Assembly: GCF_020497125.1 (NCBI RefSeq)
Contig: NC_059082.1
Location: 26,806,965-26,870,964 of the forward strand
Length of the DNA: 64,000 bases
Direction: 5' to 3'
Origin: Mauremys mutica
Lineage: Eukaryota > Chordata > Testudines > Geoemydidae
Translations under genes and position numbers: made by a program
The notes under the pieces: model-generated
What the model was told of the DNA's origin: nothing
What the model saw: only the letters and a program-made list of their open reading frames with translations
The model's database searches: none
Shown here: positions 41,336 to 55,989 of the stretch, piece after piece
Position numbering within the stretch: position 1 is the first letter of the stretch
Layout: each line of letters opens with the position of its first letter

Positions 41336-43443
41336 AGTAGTCAAAGTAAAGGGTTAACCATTGATTTGCAACTCCCTTTATCTCCGTAGCCAAATTCAAA
41401 CTCATCCTCCCAAAATGAGGGCAATAGAGCAGAGGCCTCTGTGTATGTGCCAAGAATGAAACATTTGCAAATTTAGGTTCATTGTAAATTGCTACCGTCA
41501 GTTTTTTTAGATTTTCTTTTTATGGTTTTAAACCAGGCCATCACTGTGATGTGATCACTTTCCATGGTAAAACAAATATACTAGCATCTCATTTGAATTT
41601 TCTTTTCCATTTTTGGCCCCGAAAGGAAATTATGCATGCTTTAACTATTGAAGCAAATACTGGTATACTATGCACTGCTTAGTAGAAGAGTGAGGGTGAA
41701 GCAGTGAGCTTTACATCTGGATTGGAAGGAGGCAATGCTTGTTCAACTAAGACATGGTTAGACATGGCTTTTCAGAGAAATCACTCCAGAGCTGTACCTA
41801 ACTGAAGTTTGGTTGGGACACCATCTTTATTATAGATTCATTTCAAGACTCTCACAGTTTTGACCCCTATATACACGAGTTCTGCCCTGCTACTACTACA
41901 GCAAGGGAACAATACTACACACTTCATCTTCCCTAAACACCAAAGAAAAACAATTTGAGTATTCTCCATGACAAGTCAATCGCTATATTTTATTTCGATT
42001 TAGACAAGAAAAGATCCCCATGCAAAAAAAAACAAAAACTTTGCATGCTCCAAAGGATGACCACCCAGGGTTAAATTACATATAAGAAACAATTAACTCA
42101 GCCAACCAATATACGAAAGCAACAGAAAAGCCACCCCAATCACAAGAACACTCAGTCTTTGCTCCAAACTATGTCAGATACGTGGCCCTTTATGCATGCT
42201 ATCCACCAATCGTGAAGAGTAAAAATGGTTGATTATATTCTGGCTTGATATATTTGCTTCTATATATACTTACATTTTAAAGAGAAACTAAGGATTAAGC
42301 AGAAGTAATTTTTAGGAATACTCTGCAATTAAGTACTGCTTATTCTTCAAGCTATTTGGCAGAGCAGTAATTACATTTTCCTAAGCATAATAAGTTTAAA
42401 GGATTTAACTGGAATGAAGTCAAAGATATCAAAGAATTTTCTAAATCAGTCATTTCATACCTGTTTCTTATTAATATCACTTAACTATATAAAGGCCATC
42501 TTTTATTCTACCAAGTCAAACATTCAAAGGAACATAAACACAATATCTATTTTCAGCCAACCCTGCCCAGATCTCTCACAAAAGTTCAAAGCATTTATGC
42601 TATAGTAGAGATACAACACCTAATTTCCTACAGTATAACAAAGTATTAAAGCTAGTTTCTATTTATGCTTAATTTGCTTTTAAATAGACTCACCAGAGAG
42701 GGGGAAATAACCTCATAAGTGCATTCTATCCCATTTCATTCAGCCTGGTAAAATAGTAAGTCCAGCAACAGAGAAGCAACATCCTTTAATTTAAAGAATA
42801 TTCAGAGGACCTGTTCAGCTACTTTGGAATGTGTATATTCTGCATGAAGATGAATAAATGGGTAAAGAGTATAACTGAAGAAATAAGCTAATCGGGCTGG
42901 GATAGGAGAGACTTAAAAAAAAAAAAAAAGGGGAGAGAGAGAGAGAGGAACCCATAAATTCCTTTAAAGATTAAGTGGATCCTTCAATAGCAGGTATCAG
43001 AGCCCTAATCTATGGGGGAGGTAAGAATTAATACACCTAAGTCTGTTTGCTGGTCTCTTTGTAACATTCAAAAATATCAGGATAGGAGCGCCTCATGAAA
43101 ATCATTTTTTTAAGCTAACAACTCTTAAGTTTCCTTCAGGAAGTCTCACTCAGAAATATTTAGGGCAATGAATAATGGAAAGTAAAGTGAAGACTGGCAG
43201 ACATACAACTGATCTCTACTCTGCTGTGCCAATTAGTAATTAAAGTGAGGCTCATCAAGATACCTTTCTAAAAAGTGAGACCACGACAACCATAAGCTAC
43301 TTTAAGTACTCATAGTTATGTAATTTAAAGTTAGACAAGGTCATGAGAAAATTCATAAACTTGTCATCCAATTTTTTCAAATCAGAATGAGCAAGAGGAA
43401 TCCACTCTCCAAATGAGTGCAGAAAGAGGTAGGACCACATAGC
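41336..43443. other. Intron 1, unrecognised
   Basis: AT-rich sequence. A low-complexity tract of A then GA units lies at 42914-42951. No exon or repeat family was identified. Confidence 0.5.
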
Positions 43444-43451
43444 TAGTAAAG

Positions 43452-45203
43452 CAGGCCTGCACAACTCGTAAAGCGGCGAGGGCCACATTCCTCCAAAGAA
43501 AACAGCTGAGGGCCGAAACCTCCCAGCCCCGCGGAAACACCCGCCCCAGGGCCGCCCAGCCCTGCAGAAACAAACCCTCCTTCCCCAGCGCCGCCCCACC
43601 AAAACAGCTGTGGGCCAAAAGGGAAGGTTGGGGGTGGGGAGGTGATACTTTATTTTAAATCAACCAGGGGGGCTCCCAGCTAAAGAGGTGGCTGGGAGCC
43701 CTCAGGGTCAAATTAAAGGGCCCGGGGCTCTGGCGGCTGGGGGAACCCAGCAGGCCGGCTCTAGGTTTTTTGCTGCCCCAAGCAAAAAAAAATTTGGCTG
43801 TCCCCCTTCCCAGCCCTGGGCTCCCCCCTGTACCCTCCTGCTGCCCCAGTCCTGGGCTCTCTCCCCACCCACACACACCCCCTGCCGCCCCAGCGCTGGG
43901 CTTCCCCCTTTCCTCCACACCAGTGCCCTCCCTCCACCCTGCTGCTGCCTCAGCCCTGGGCTCACCGCCACCAGTGGGTCCCCCCCCACCTCCTGCCGCC
44001 CCAGCCCTGGGTCACTGGTAACTCGCTCCCAGGGCGGGTCATTCAGCAGGAATTGTGGATGTGCACAAAACACAGACAGGATTGGTTCCCATATGGTTAC
44101 AGAGCTGCAGTAAAGTGGAAGAATTTTCAGCTTGTGTGATTGGAGGATATCTGGATGCATATTATAAGACTGTCCTCCATAAATGTGGAAAAGTTGAGGT
44201 ACCTTTATTATTCTTTTGTTCCACTCTTTCTTTCTATGGGGAATTTACTAATGCAATATCACTGTCTTCCTTTTAAACAAACAAAATGGCAATGGCTGTT
44301 GAAAATAGCAATTCCAGTGCTAATAAGCATTTCTTGCTCAATTTTATCCTACTTTTTCTTCAGCAAGTTACAGTGGATCAGTATATTTGATTTGGGAGAA
44401 ATGAAGTAAAAGCTGCCTAAACTGAGCTTGAGCACTCCTGAATTCTGAGGTGTTCAAATCTGGAAGGCAGGTGCTGGTGGGGGGGGGAGGGGGCTGTGGG
44501 CTCCACGGGGGAGCATGGCAGCAACTGTCTGGAGCTGCACGGAGCCAGACACGCTGGTCTGAATGGCACGGTAAGCGGGCTGGGGGTTGGAGAAGGGGTA
44601 GGGCGTTCCGGGGGGCAGTCAAGGGACAGGGAGCAGGGGGGGTTGGATGGGGCAGAGGTTCGGAGGGGCAGTCAGGGGACAGGCAGCAATTGGATAGGCA
44701 TGGGAGTCCCAGAGGTTTATCAGGGGACAGGTAGGGGGTGGGGTCCTGGGGGGAAGTTGGGGGGCTCTCAGGAGGGGGCAGTTGGGGACAAGGAGAAAGG
44801 AGGCTTAGATAGGGGCTGGGGTCCCAAGGGGCAGTTAGGGGCAGGGGTCTCGGGAGGGGGTAATCGGGGGACAAGGACCAGCGGTGCTTAGATAGGGGGT
44901 GGGAGTCCTGGGGGGCAGTTGGGGCAGGGGTCCGGGGAGGAGGCAATCAGCGGCCGCGGGCTGGGATTCAAAGGGCTCTGGGCTGCCGGCAGCCGCGGAG
45001 AGCCCCGAGCCCTTTAAATCCCAGCTGCGGCTGGGAATCTCTGCGGGCAGCCCAGAGCCCTCTGATTCCCGCCCTCTGATTCCCGGCCGCGGCTGGGATT
45101 CAAAGGGCTCTGGGCTGCCCGCAGAGTGCCGTGTGCGGTGGATTTAGAATCCCCCCGTGGGCCGCACAGTGAGGCTCAGCGGGCTGCATGTTGTGCAGGC
45201 CTG
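43452..45203. mobile_element. 1.75-kb GC-rich hAT element with perfect target duplication
   Basis: The terminal inverted repeats are CAGGCCTGCACAAC (43452-43465) and GTTGTGCAGGCCTG (45190-45203), identical over 14 bp. The flanking TAGTAAAG (43444-43451 and 45204-45211) is a perfect 8-bp duplication. The interior has three parts. A GC-rich left arm contains a piece resembling the 13407-type repeat (GCCGGCTCTAGG near 43755). A central AT-rich block spans 44040-44440. A G-rich minisatellite-like right arm follows, and 44950-45130 is strongly palindromic. No transposase is visible; it must have moved with a helper. Confidence 0.9.
44950..45130. repeat. Palindromic GC-rich block
   Basis: The motif GGCTGGGATTCAAAGGGCTC occurs near 44959 and again near 45090, and its inverted form (GAGCCCTTTAAATCCCAGC) lies between them near 45005. 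The block can form alternative hairpins. CCCTCTGATTCCCG is also tandemly duplicated near 45058-45085. Confidence 0.8.
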
Positions 45204-45211
45204 TAGTAAAG

Positions 45212-45919
45212 AGTTAATTCAAGGAGCAGATCAGAGCTGTGAATTACTCCTTGACTTTACAGTGCTGCTTTCCATGTCCTAATGAAATTAAGTTTAAAAA
45301 TAATTTCCTCATCTTTTTGGTCCAGTAAAAAAAAGTTAGGAGGACATCTTTAGCATCTGGTTAGAAGATGTTAGATGATTTTTTTGTCCAGACCCTGTAT
45401 CTGAGCCCAAACACTTGATTACACTGTAAGAACTATGAAGCAGTAGGGAAGACCTCACCAGGCTGGGTTCAATCTCCAGCAGACGTTCCCATGCAGGGAG
45501 GGAGGCACCCCTCCTGAAGCAGACCCAACATCCTGCTGCCAGAGCAGTTGTAGTGGCAGGAGAAGAGTGAGCAGATACCTCTAGAGATTTGGGAACCATC
45601 TTCAAAAACTTTAGAGAAAATAAAGTATTGAGGTCAGCAGGTACCCAGTCACTTTTCTCTATGAAAGGGAGCTATTTCTTTCTATGGAGCTAGCATACAA
45701 GAGAGAGCACTTTGAGTTAACAAAAGTGGACCAGTTAACTTGGAACAACTGTAGAGATGATAACAGTGTGAATCATTTGAAGAAGCTAGCAAAGCAGCAA
45801 AAAACAAAACAAAAGCAACAACAACTAAACCCCCACCAACAGGCTTTGTAAGCTTTTACAGTTTGCTTCCATGCTGGTATATCATCTATCTAGATTGGAG
45901 AGTGGAATCTCTCATCCAT
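45212..45919. other. Intron 1, unrecognised
   Basis: No repeat family or exon was recognised between the two transposons. Confidence 0.45.
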
Positions 45920-46612
45920 AAGGCTACGTTTTAGTCACAGATATTTTTAGTAAAAGTCATGGACAGGTCTCGGGCAGTAAACAAAAATTCACCGTTCATG
46001 ACCTGTCCATGACTTTTACTATATACCCCTAACTAAAACTTGGGCAGAGGGCCGCAGGTATTCGGAGGGAGCGGAGGGCAGGGAGAGGGGAGGTGGTCCC
46101 AGGGCACCACAGGTGCTAGGGAGGTGGCCTGGGACTCTGCTGGTGCTGGGGGACACAGAGTGAACAATGACACATGCCCAGGGACCTCTGCTAGTCTATG
46201 TTAGACTACCCGGCTCTGCGTGTCCCTGCAGCTCCTAGGCGGCAGAGGGGCCAGGCGCAGGGGGTGCCGCGTGCTGCTCCTGCCAGAAGCACCAGCTGCG
46301 CAGCTCCCATTGGCTGGAAACCACAGCCAATGGGAGCTGCGGGGGCAGGGAGCCCCCCGGGCCCCTCTGCAGCTTAGAAATTGCAGGGCCATGCTAATGG
46401 GAGCCAGGGAGCCCCCAACCCCGAGGTAAGCACTCCCCCACACCTCCCAACCTCTAGCCCTGAACCCCCTCCCACACACCAAAACTGCTGCTGCTGGCCT
46501 AGGGGCTGCCTGGCTTGGGCAGCCCCTGAGCCAGCATTAGCTGCTGCAGAAGTCACAGAGGTCCCGGAAAGTCACAGAATCCGTGACTTCTGTGACAGAC
46601 TTGCAGCCTTAC
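45920..46612. mobile_element. Non-autonomous element with long internal hairpin
   Basis: The left end AAGGCTACGTTTTAGTCACA and the right end TGTGACAGACTTGCAGCCTT are imperfect inverted repeats. Near the left end, 45948-45969 and 46000-46021 are perfectly complementary over 22 bp (arms begin TAGTAAAAGTCATGG). The GC-rich interior has an inverted pair of CAGCTCCCATTGGCTG and CAGCCAATGGGAGCTG (46301-46340). I recall this as a common turtle repeat. No target duplication was resolved. Confidence 0.7.
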
Positions 46613-48297
46613 TCATATACCATGTCAAGTATATTAAAAACACATATTTAGAACAGAACACTTAAACCGACAGTCTAACATCCAGAAGTGGAAAGTGCAT
46701 AAGTGGGACATCCCTAAACATGCATTTAGAAAATGACCAGAGCTCAGAAAAAGTATGTGGACATTAGAAAATAAACATCAATGGATTTCAAACAAACACT
46801 CTGAAGCAACATCCTGACCTTTGATTTCAACTGGGCCAGGTTTTCACCCTTTGTTTTGCTATGGTAAGAGGAAAAAAATATTGCCATTAACTTTGTCGGT
46901 AGGTTTGAAGTATAGACAGGTAGTAATTGTGGCTCAGGGCCTTTTTCACAAAAATATACCAGTTTCCTGAAGTACTACAAAACTGATGAAACAGAAATGC
47001 AAACAATTTTTCCTTTATAAAAAAAAGTATGTATCATAAAACAGTATAAATAATGCAGTATTAGGAGTTGCTTAAAGGCACTTTAAAATATGCAGACAAT
47101 AAATATGAAACTACATGACATGTCTTGCAACTAAAATACTACAATTCTGTAACTTCTCCATTAAATATTTCACCAACTGATATAAAAAAACGGTTAAATC
47201 TAATCAGTGTGATTTCAAAACACTGAAAACTATCTTGATTTATTGTATGCTAAAAGCAATTTATGTTGTCAGCTAAATATGTTCTCTAATTCAGAATTTA
47301 TTACAGTATTTTGGTTTCTCTCAACTTAAACACAAGTTCTTAGCTAAGCTGACATAAAAGTGCTCCCAGTTACCCCACTATTAGTATAAAAGCACCAACA
47401 GAATAACTGGACATTCATGTCCCATTTGCTTTCCCCTACCACAGTGGTAAGTCAATTATTTTTTGTGAAGGTCCAAACTCCAGAGAAAATAATAAGTAGT
47501 AGTAAATAAAAAGATTTCAGGGTGCTTTCAAAAGTGTCTGGCAGTCCAGATTTGGTCCCTGGTCTACCTATATACTACCCTTGCCTTACTGTCTGTTCTA
47601 AAGAATACCATTTTCTGACAAATATCTGAAAATTTGCCATTAACTATCTGACCAAAAGGGGTGGTAATAAAAAATGAATTGAAGAGCACAAGCATCTACT
47701 CTAGACAAGCTTCTCTTTTTAAAAATGATGTTTAAAATACAAATTGACATGGTACAGCCAGGGAGCCAAACAGGAAATAGCCATATCAAAACTCCCAATA
47801 GTGCACAAGCAATAAAACCTCACAGCAGTCATTTGTAAATGGTTCATGAGAAATGTGAGCTTCAGGAAAGCTTACATTACTCAACGCCTGAAACTCCCCA
47901 AAATTTTGGGGAGCAGATTTCATAAGCAATTGCTTTGATGAACACAGGAAAATTCAAAGCACATCTTCCTATTATCACTGTTACACATTTAATAAGAAGA
48001 CAACTGCAGACTGTTTGCCCAGTGGTAAGAGTTTATCTTCATTGCTCTGTGAAATTAAAGCAACAAGAAGGGCAGAAGCAAAGCACCTCTAATTCCTTCC
48101 CCTCCTCTCAGCAGTTGGGAAACTGTGGGGATGGGAGAGAAGAGTACAGTAATGGAGAACTCCAAGAGGACTGGAGGGGGAGAAGGGAAGATAACTGTAT
48201 AATTCTGCCTCATGAAGACATCTTGTATGATTCACACTGCTGGATTTTTACCTAGAAAGAAACTCAAAACTGTCAAAGCTCAAAGGGTTTTGGTCTC
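46613..48297. other. Intron 1, unrecognised
   Basis: AT-rich sequence with no identified feature. Confidence 0.5.
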
Positions 48298-48888
48298 TAA
48301 GGGCATGTCTACTTTGGGGATACTTCTGAGACTTAAAGGTAATCAACGAGAGGTGGGAAATCAATGTGCATAAAGTAGCCCCTTCACATTCAGGAGTGAG
48401 CAGCAGGGGGAGGGGTTTTAATGAGCTTTAATTTACCTTTACATGATTTACCTTACGTCTTGTGAGGGTTTGGGCAGGTCTGTACTTAAACCACTGCAGC
48501 GGCACAGCTGTGCCGCTGTAGCGCTTCAGTGAAGATGCTACTCTGCCAATAGGAGAGCTTCTCTTGTTGTCATAGTTAATCCATCTCTGTGAGAGACAGT
48601 AGCTATGTTGACGGGAGAAGTCTGTTGATGGGGGTTAGGTTGGCATAACTGGTTCATGCAAGGGTGTGGATTTTTCACACCAAGTAATGTAGTTATACCA
48701 GGTTAAGTTTGTAGTGTAGACCTGTCCTTTGTCTAAACAGTGACTTGATGCGCTCTATTGGAAGGGTGATTTCTAAAGCACACAAATGTGTTGTGCATTG
48801 GTCTGTGTAGTGTGCTGGTGCACTCTCGTGTGCTTTAGAAACCACACTCCCATAGTGTGCACTGCTGTACAATGTTGACATGCCCTAA
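48298..48888. mobile_element. Outer MITE carrying a second MITE
   Basis: The left end CTAAGGGCATGTCTAC and the right end GTTGACATGCCCTAAG are inverted repeats. Between them lies a second element (48472-48727), so the copy is nested. Confidence 0.65.
48472..48727. mobile_element. Inner MITE, family of 29405
   Basis: The left end GGGCAGGTCTGTACTTAAAC and the right end GTAGTGTAGACCTGTCC are inverted relatives. The interior has GCGGCACAGCTGTGCCGC (a palindrome), GTAGCGCTTCAGTG and GGATTTTTCACACC, as in the related copies. Confidence 0.7.
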
Positions 48889-50588
48889 GAACCCACAGTA
48901 GTGGGCAAAAGAATGAGTCGCTTGTCTTTTGGGGATTGTATGTTACCACATAGCTTAACTACCTTTTGGAACATTTTACTCAGTTTATGACTTAGCAGTC
49001 AGCAGAGACTTCCTAAAGAAAAATAAGCCAAAGTGAAAGGATTGAAAAGTTAAGGGAAGACTAAAGAAGTGTAAAGATTAAAATAAAACAAAACACCTCA
49101 AGAAGGTTCCCTCCAAGACAGGTGAAGTGGATGAGTGAGAATCCTAGTAGAGATCTTCAGAAAAGTAGTAATTATCCCTAACTCAAAATACCATCTGGGC
49201 ACCATTCTCACTGCTGAAGAATAAGTAGTTTGAAGGATGTCAAAAGAAAAGATGAAAACAATCAAGAGCAAGACCAGCAATGAACAAAAAGTTTTTTTTA
49301 AAAACAAGAGAAAGGGAAGATACTTCTCAAAAGCATCAGGCTTAGAAAGCCTGTAGAAAGCATCTAAAGAACAAGAAAAGTGAAAGCGTGGCCAACTCAA
49401 AAAAGTACATCCTAAAATAAACTCTGGGGAAGAAACGTTTTTGGATTCTTAATTTAGAAACAGGTTCTCCAACCCTGAGAATCCAAAGTGGAATTCCTTC
49501 TAGAGACTGAATCCCAGCAATGGTGCTTTATAAACATATGGAAAGAGAACCATATATCTGCCTTTCATATGCCTAATGAATACAGCCCTGAGTAAGTCAG
49601 TAGAAGCTGTTCAGCCTCACATCAAATGAGCCTTGACACATAGCCTTACACAGTTAGGCCACCCAGGTCATCACCTTTTGCAATTCAGTAGGATAGTAAA
49701 TTGGATACAGTCACCTTAGCAACAGTATTGCCCAGGGAACTCAGAGGAAATTAAATGAATTGGGTGATTTTCTAAGGGTGGTCAGTCTGCTTCAAGTAGA
49801 ACTCTTATGTTTTTCCCTTTGATCAAGTATGTGAAGATGATGATGTAAACCCTGGGAAAATGTTTCCAAAACTATACATTCATTAAAAAGTGTAACTCCA
49901 AGCTTCAAAACTGAATGAATGCCAAGCACAAAGCCTGAAATCTCTGAAGTGCTTGATACTCAAAAGGCAAAGCCTAGTTACAGAAATGAAGTTCTTCTGA
50001 GGTATCTGGAGGTCAGCATTCTATCAGCACTTCAGAACCAGCGGCAGTGAAAGAGCAAAGTCAAAGTAAAATGAGTATTTGAAAGAAACAGGCCTCAGTG
50101 AAAGGAAGAGGAACACTACAGAGTTTACCTGAAGTAGGTTGAAGAGACAATAGTACCAAATGGAGACAGTGCTTCTGCAGAGAGCCCCTTGTTGGCTATG
50201 CTCAAGGAACTGACTACAGATAGAGTCCAATGGCACACAAGCAACTGAGGGAGGGAGCTCTCTTCTACCTGCTACACCTGTAGTAAGGAACAAAAAAGGT
50301 TAAGAATTTCAGCTCTACTTTTCTCACACTAGGAAACAGGCACCCAGGAGTGAGAATCCCAAAGAGGATATCTTGAATTACAAAAAAGGCTCTCCTTGTA
50401 TCAACTGGAGGACAATTCGAGAGCTTTACATTATCATACATCTAATAGCCAGAAGCTGCTGTGAAAGATACAACTTTGCCCCATCCACCAGGGTCCAAGG
50501 ACAGGATCTGGAAGAATCCCAGTTTCTTCCTCCTTTTGAGCAGCATGACTTCTCACCTCACCTAACTTCCTAATGCTTGCTAGTGTTC
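48889..50588 (-). mobile_element. Possible old DIRS fragment plus unrecognised sequence
   Basis: Near 49555-49640 the minus strand gives AH..., then TASTDLLRAVFIRHMKG, which loosely parallels the tyrosine-recombinase segment AHSTxxxASSxxLxxxPI of the other DIRS copies. No terminal repeat was recognised. The remainder is unassigned. This is a weak call. Confidence 0.3.
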
Positions 50589-50596
50589 CCTTACAC

Positions 50597-53458
<2,862 letters not shown>

Positions 53459-53608
53459 CCTTACACTAAACATTGTATCTAGCTCTGGTTACTCTCTAGC
53501 TAGAAGCTGTCTGGTAAATGAAACAAAATGAAGGGATAGGGAAGTGTAGACCCCTGAACACACCATCTATCATCCCCTACTTCAAACAGTGGAGTAGCAA
53601 TATATTTT

Positions 53609-54308
53609 CAGTAGGGCTATCAAGCGATTAAAAAAAATTAATCGTGTGATTAATCACACAATTAAAAATTAATCACGTTGTTAAACAATAATGGAATACC
53701 ATTTATTTCAATTATTGTTGGGTGTTTTCTACATTTTCAAATGTATTGATTTCAATTAGAACACAGATTACAAAGTGGATAGTGCTCACATTTATTTTTT
53801 AATACAAATATTTGCACTGTAAAAAACAAAAGAAATCGTATTTTTCAATTCACCTCATACAAATACAGGTGCAATCTCCATCATGAAAGCTGAACTTACA
53901 AACGTAGAATTATGTACAAAAAACAACTGAATTGAAAAATAAAACAGTGTAAAACTTTAGAGCCCACAAGTCCACTCAGTCCTACTTCAGCCAATCGCTC
54001 AAATGTAGTTACAATTTGCAGGAGATAATGCTGTACGCTTGTTTACAATGTCACATGAAAGTAAGAACAGGTGTTTGCATGGCACTGTTGTTGCTGGCAT
54101 CACAAGATATTTACGTACCAGATGCACTAAAGATTCATATGTCCCTTCATCTTCAACCACCATTCCAGAGGACATGCTTCCATGCTGATGATGGATTCTG
54201 CTTGATAACAATCCAAAGCAGAAAGGCCCAATGCATGTTCATTTTCATCATCTGAATCAGATGCCACCAGCAGAAGGTTGATTCTCTTTTTTGCTGGTTC
54301 GGGTTCTA
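53609..54308 (-). mobile_element. 3' part of a second hAT transposon
   Basis: The end at 53609 (CAGTAGGGCTATCAAGCG) is followed by a block of alternating ATTAATC motifs (53628-53680). On the minus strand the coding end of a hAT transposase comes next (54000-54300). The element is truncated at about 54308, where a MITE abuts or interrupts it. I remember this 3' region as very common in turtle genomes. Confidence 0.75.
53998..54308 (-). pseudogene. hAT transposase C-terminal dimerisation domain, decayed
   Basis: The minus strand encodes two overlapping-frame pieces. The first is EPEPAKKRINLLLVASDSDD then ENEHALGLSALDCYQAE and MEACPLEWWLKMKG (54150-54308). The second is GTYESLVHLVRKYLVMPATT then VPCKHLFLLSCDIVNKRTAL and SPANCN (54000-54150). 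This is the hATC pattern (W-W, YxxLAxLARKYLxxPATTxxxERxFS, R-LSPxNV). The conserved Glu in the ERxFS signature is Lys here, and a frameshift separates the two pieces. It is more like the Ac/ZBED1 group than the 50597 element. Confidence 0.8.
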
Positions 54309-54470
54309 CAGTGTGGTCAAAGCCCCGCTCCCAGCGCTGTCCGTTATTCCCCACAGGGAGGTGGAGTACGGACAGCGCTGGGAGAGCTCTCTCCCAGCGC
54401 TGGCGCTTTGACTACACTTAGCGCTTCAAAGCGCTGCTGCGCTTTGAAGTGCTAAGTGTAACCACAGCCT
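54309..54470. mobile_element. MITE with CAGCGCTG palindromes
   Basis: The left end ACAGTGTGGTCAAAG and the right end GTAACCACAGCCT are inverted relatives. Two strong palindromes lie inside. One is at 54373-54402, with 14-bp arms starting CAGCGCTGGGAGAG. The other is at 54415-54458, with 20-bp arms and one mismatch. It sits at the cut end of the hAT 3' part, suggesting insertion into that element. Confidence 0.75.
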
Positions 54471-54559
54471 CAGTATGGTCCAATAGTTACAAATAATGGC
54501 TGAAAACAAAGAAGAGCCACTGCCTCATAGTATGACCTAAGGCAATCTACAACCCTCTT

Positions 54560-55632
54560 TGACACATGGCTAGAAAGGGTTAAACAGCTTGCAGGCTGAA
54601 TGACCCAAAGCATACCTTTCTAACATGACTTTTAAAGGTATGTGAATGATAATTAGGGCCATTCGTGTTAAATAGGCTAGAACTTTGAAATGCAAACCTA
54701 TATTGTTAGAATACTAATTGTGTGTATCTTATATGCTACACGTAAACAGACAGTTCCGGTCACTATAACTATTGATTCAGAGATCAAAAGGGAATATTTA
54801 GACGAATCTTGGGTAAAATAATGTCATTGTCTATATGTCTCTTTGAAGTTTCTACTAGACTGCCTAATGGATAAATTGCCCTATGTTAATTTGTGTAACT
54901 AATTACTGATGGTGTTTAGAAAGCAAAAGGTTACATCAAAAGCCTATTGTTTAACCAGGACAGTGTGGTCAAGTGGATGCTAGAACACTGTATAAAAAGA
55001 CCCTTGGGTCCTGATCATCTCAGATCTGCTTAAGCTTCATAGGGGGAAGTTTGAGTCACAAGACTGAGATCCCAGTTATGCTGGTACGCCCTGAATATCA
55101 TACTTGGACATTGGACTATAATGTATTAACTATTTCTGAAAGAATTCTTTGCAACCAGAAAGCTCACCATCTCTGCTACAAATCTGAACCTCAAAGAACT
55201 TGTGTCAATATGTATATCAATCTTTTAACCATGCTCTCTCTCTTTTCTGTTTTAATAAATTTTAGTGTAGTTAATAAGAATTTGCTGTAGCGTGTATTTG
55301 GGTAAGATCTGGACTATTCAATAACCTAGGAGGTAACGTGTCTGATCCTTTGTGACTAGTGGAACCTTTTCTTTTATATGATGAAATAAGAGTCACAGGA
55401 ATCTGCATCATATTTAACTTGGGTACCTGGATGGAGGCCAGAGGCTGAGTTGCTTTAAGGGAACTGTGTTGTTTTGGACTTCTGAATAACCAGTAAAGTA
55501 ATAAAGAAGCTGTTTTGTGCTGAATTGGTAAATCTAAGCATTGGAATATCCACCAGATTTACGGGGACTGTCTGCCCCAATCTTTGCAGTTCACCCTAAT
55601 TGAATGACCACAGCTGGCCCCTCGCAGGTCAT
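54560..55632 (+). mobile_element. LTR of an endogenous retroelement, solo-type
   Basis: It starts near TGACACATGGCTAGAAAGGG and contains a TATA-like TGTATAAAAAGACCC (about 54991), an AATAAA signal at about 55254 and a G/T-rich region after it (GTGTATTTGGGTAAGATC). It ends near CAGCTGGCCCCTCGCAGG. This order of signals is that of an LTR (U3-R-U5), and I recall the sequence as a turtle LTR. No gag, pol or env is next to it, so it is most likely a solo LTR. Confidence 0.6.
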
Positions 55633-55981
55633 ACACTCTTATACCTCAATCAGCCTATTTGTGAAGTTGAACCAAAAAAATAAATAAATCAGGAATTCAC
55701 TGAAAGACAGCTGTATTTCAGATTAAACTTTTGGGTAAATAAATCACAAAATAAATACAAATTATTCAAGTAAAAATACTATTTTAAGGTAAGCTGCCAC
55801 ACCAGACTATCCCTTCGAAAACATATTCAGTATTTAAACCAAATACTTGCTTTGAGTAAAGGCCAGATGATGTTTCTATCAAATCTAGTCTCTCTAAAAT
55901 ACTCCCAGTCAGACATCTTTAGTACGTGAGTCAAAGAAAACCCAAACTTGAAAGAGAATTTCATTCTACTTATCATCCAGT
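55633..55981. other. Spacer, unrecognised
   Basis: AT-rich sequence between the LTR and the next hAT element. Nothing recognised. Confidence 0.5.
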
Positions 55982-55989
55982 CTCTAAAG

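Noticed and set aside
44368..44946. 192-codon proline-rich open frame on the minus strand
   Set aside because: It lies in the G-rich minisatellite arm of the 43452 hAT element. Composition alone explains it.
43452..45203. CpG-island promoter and exon 1 of ADAM10
   Set aside because: Perfect 8-bp duplications and terminal inverted repeats identify a transposon, and no signal-peptide coding was seen.
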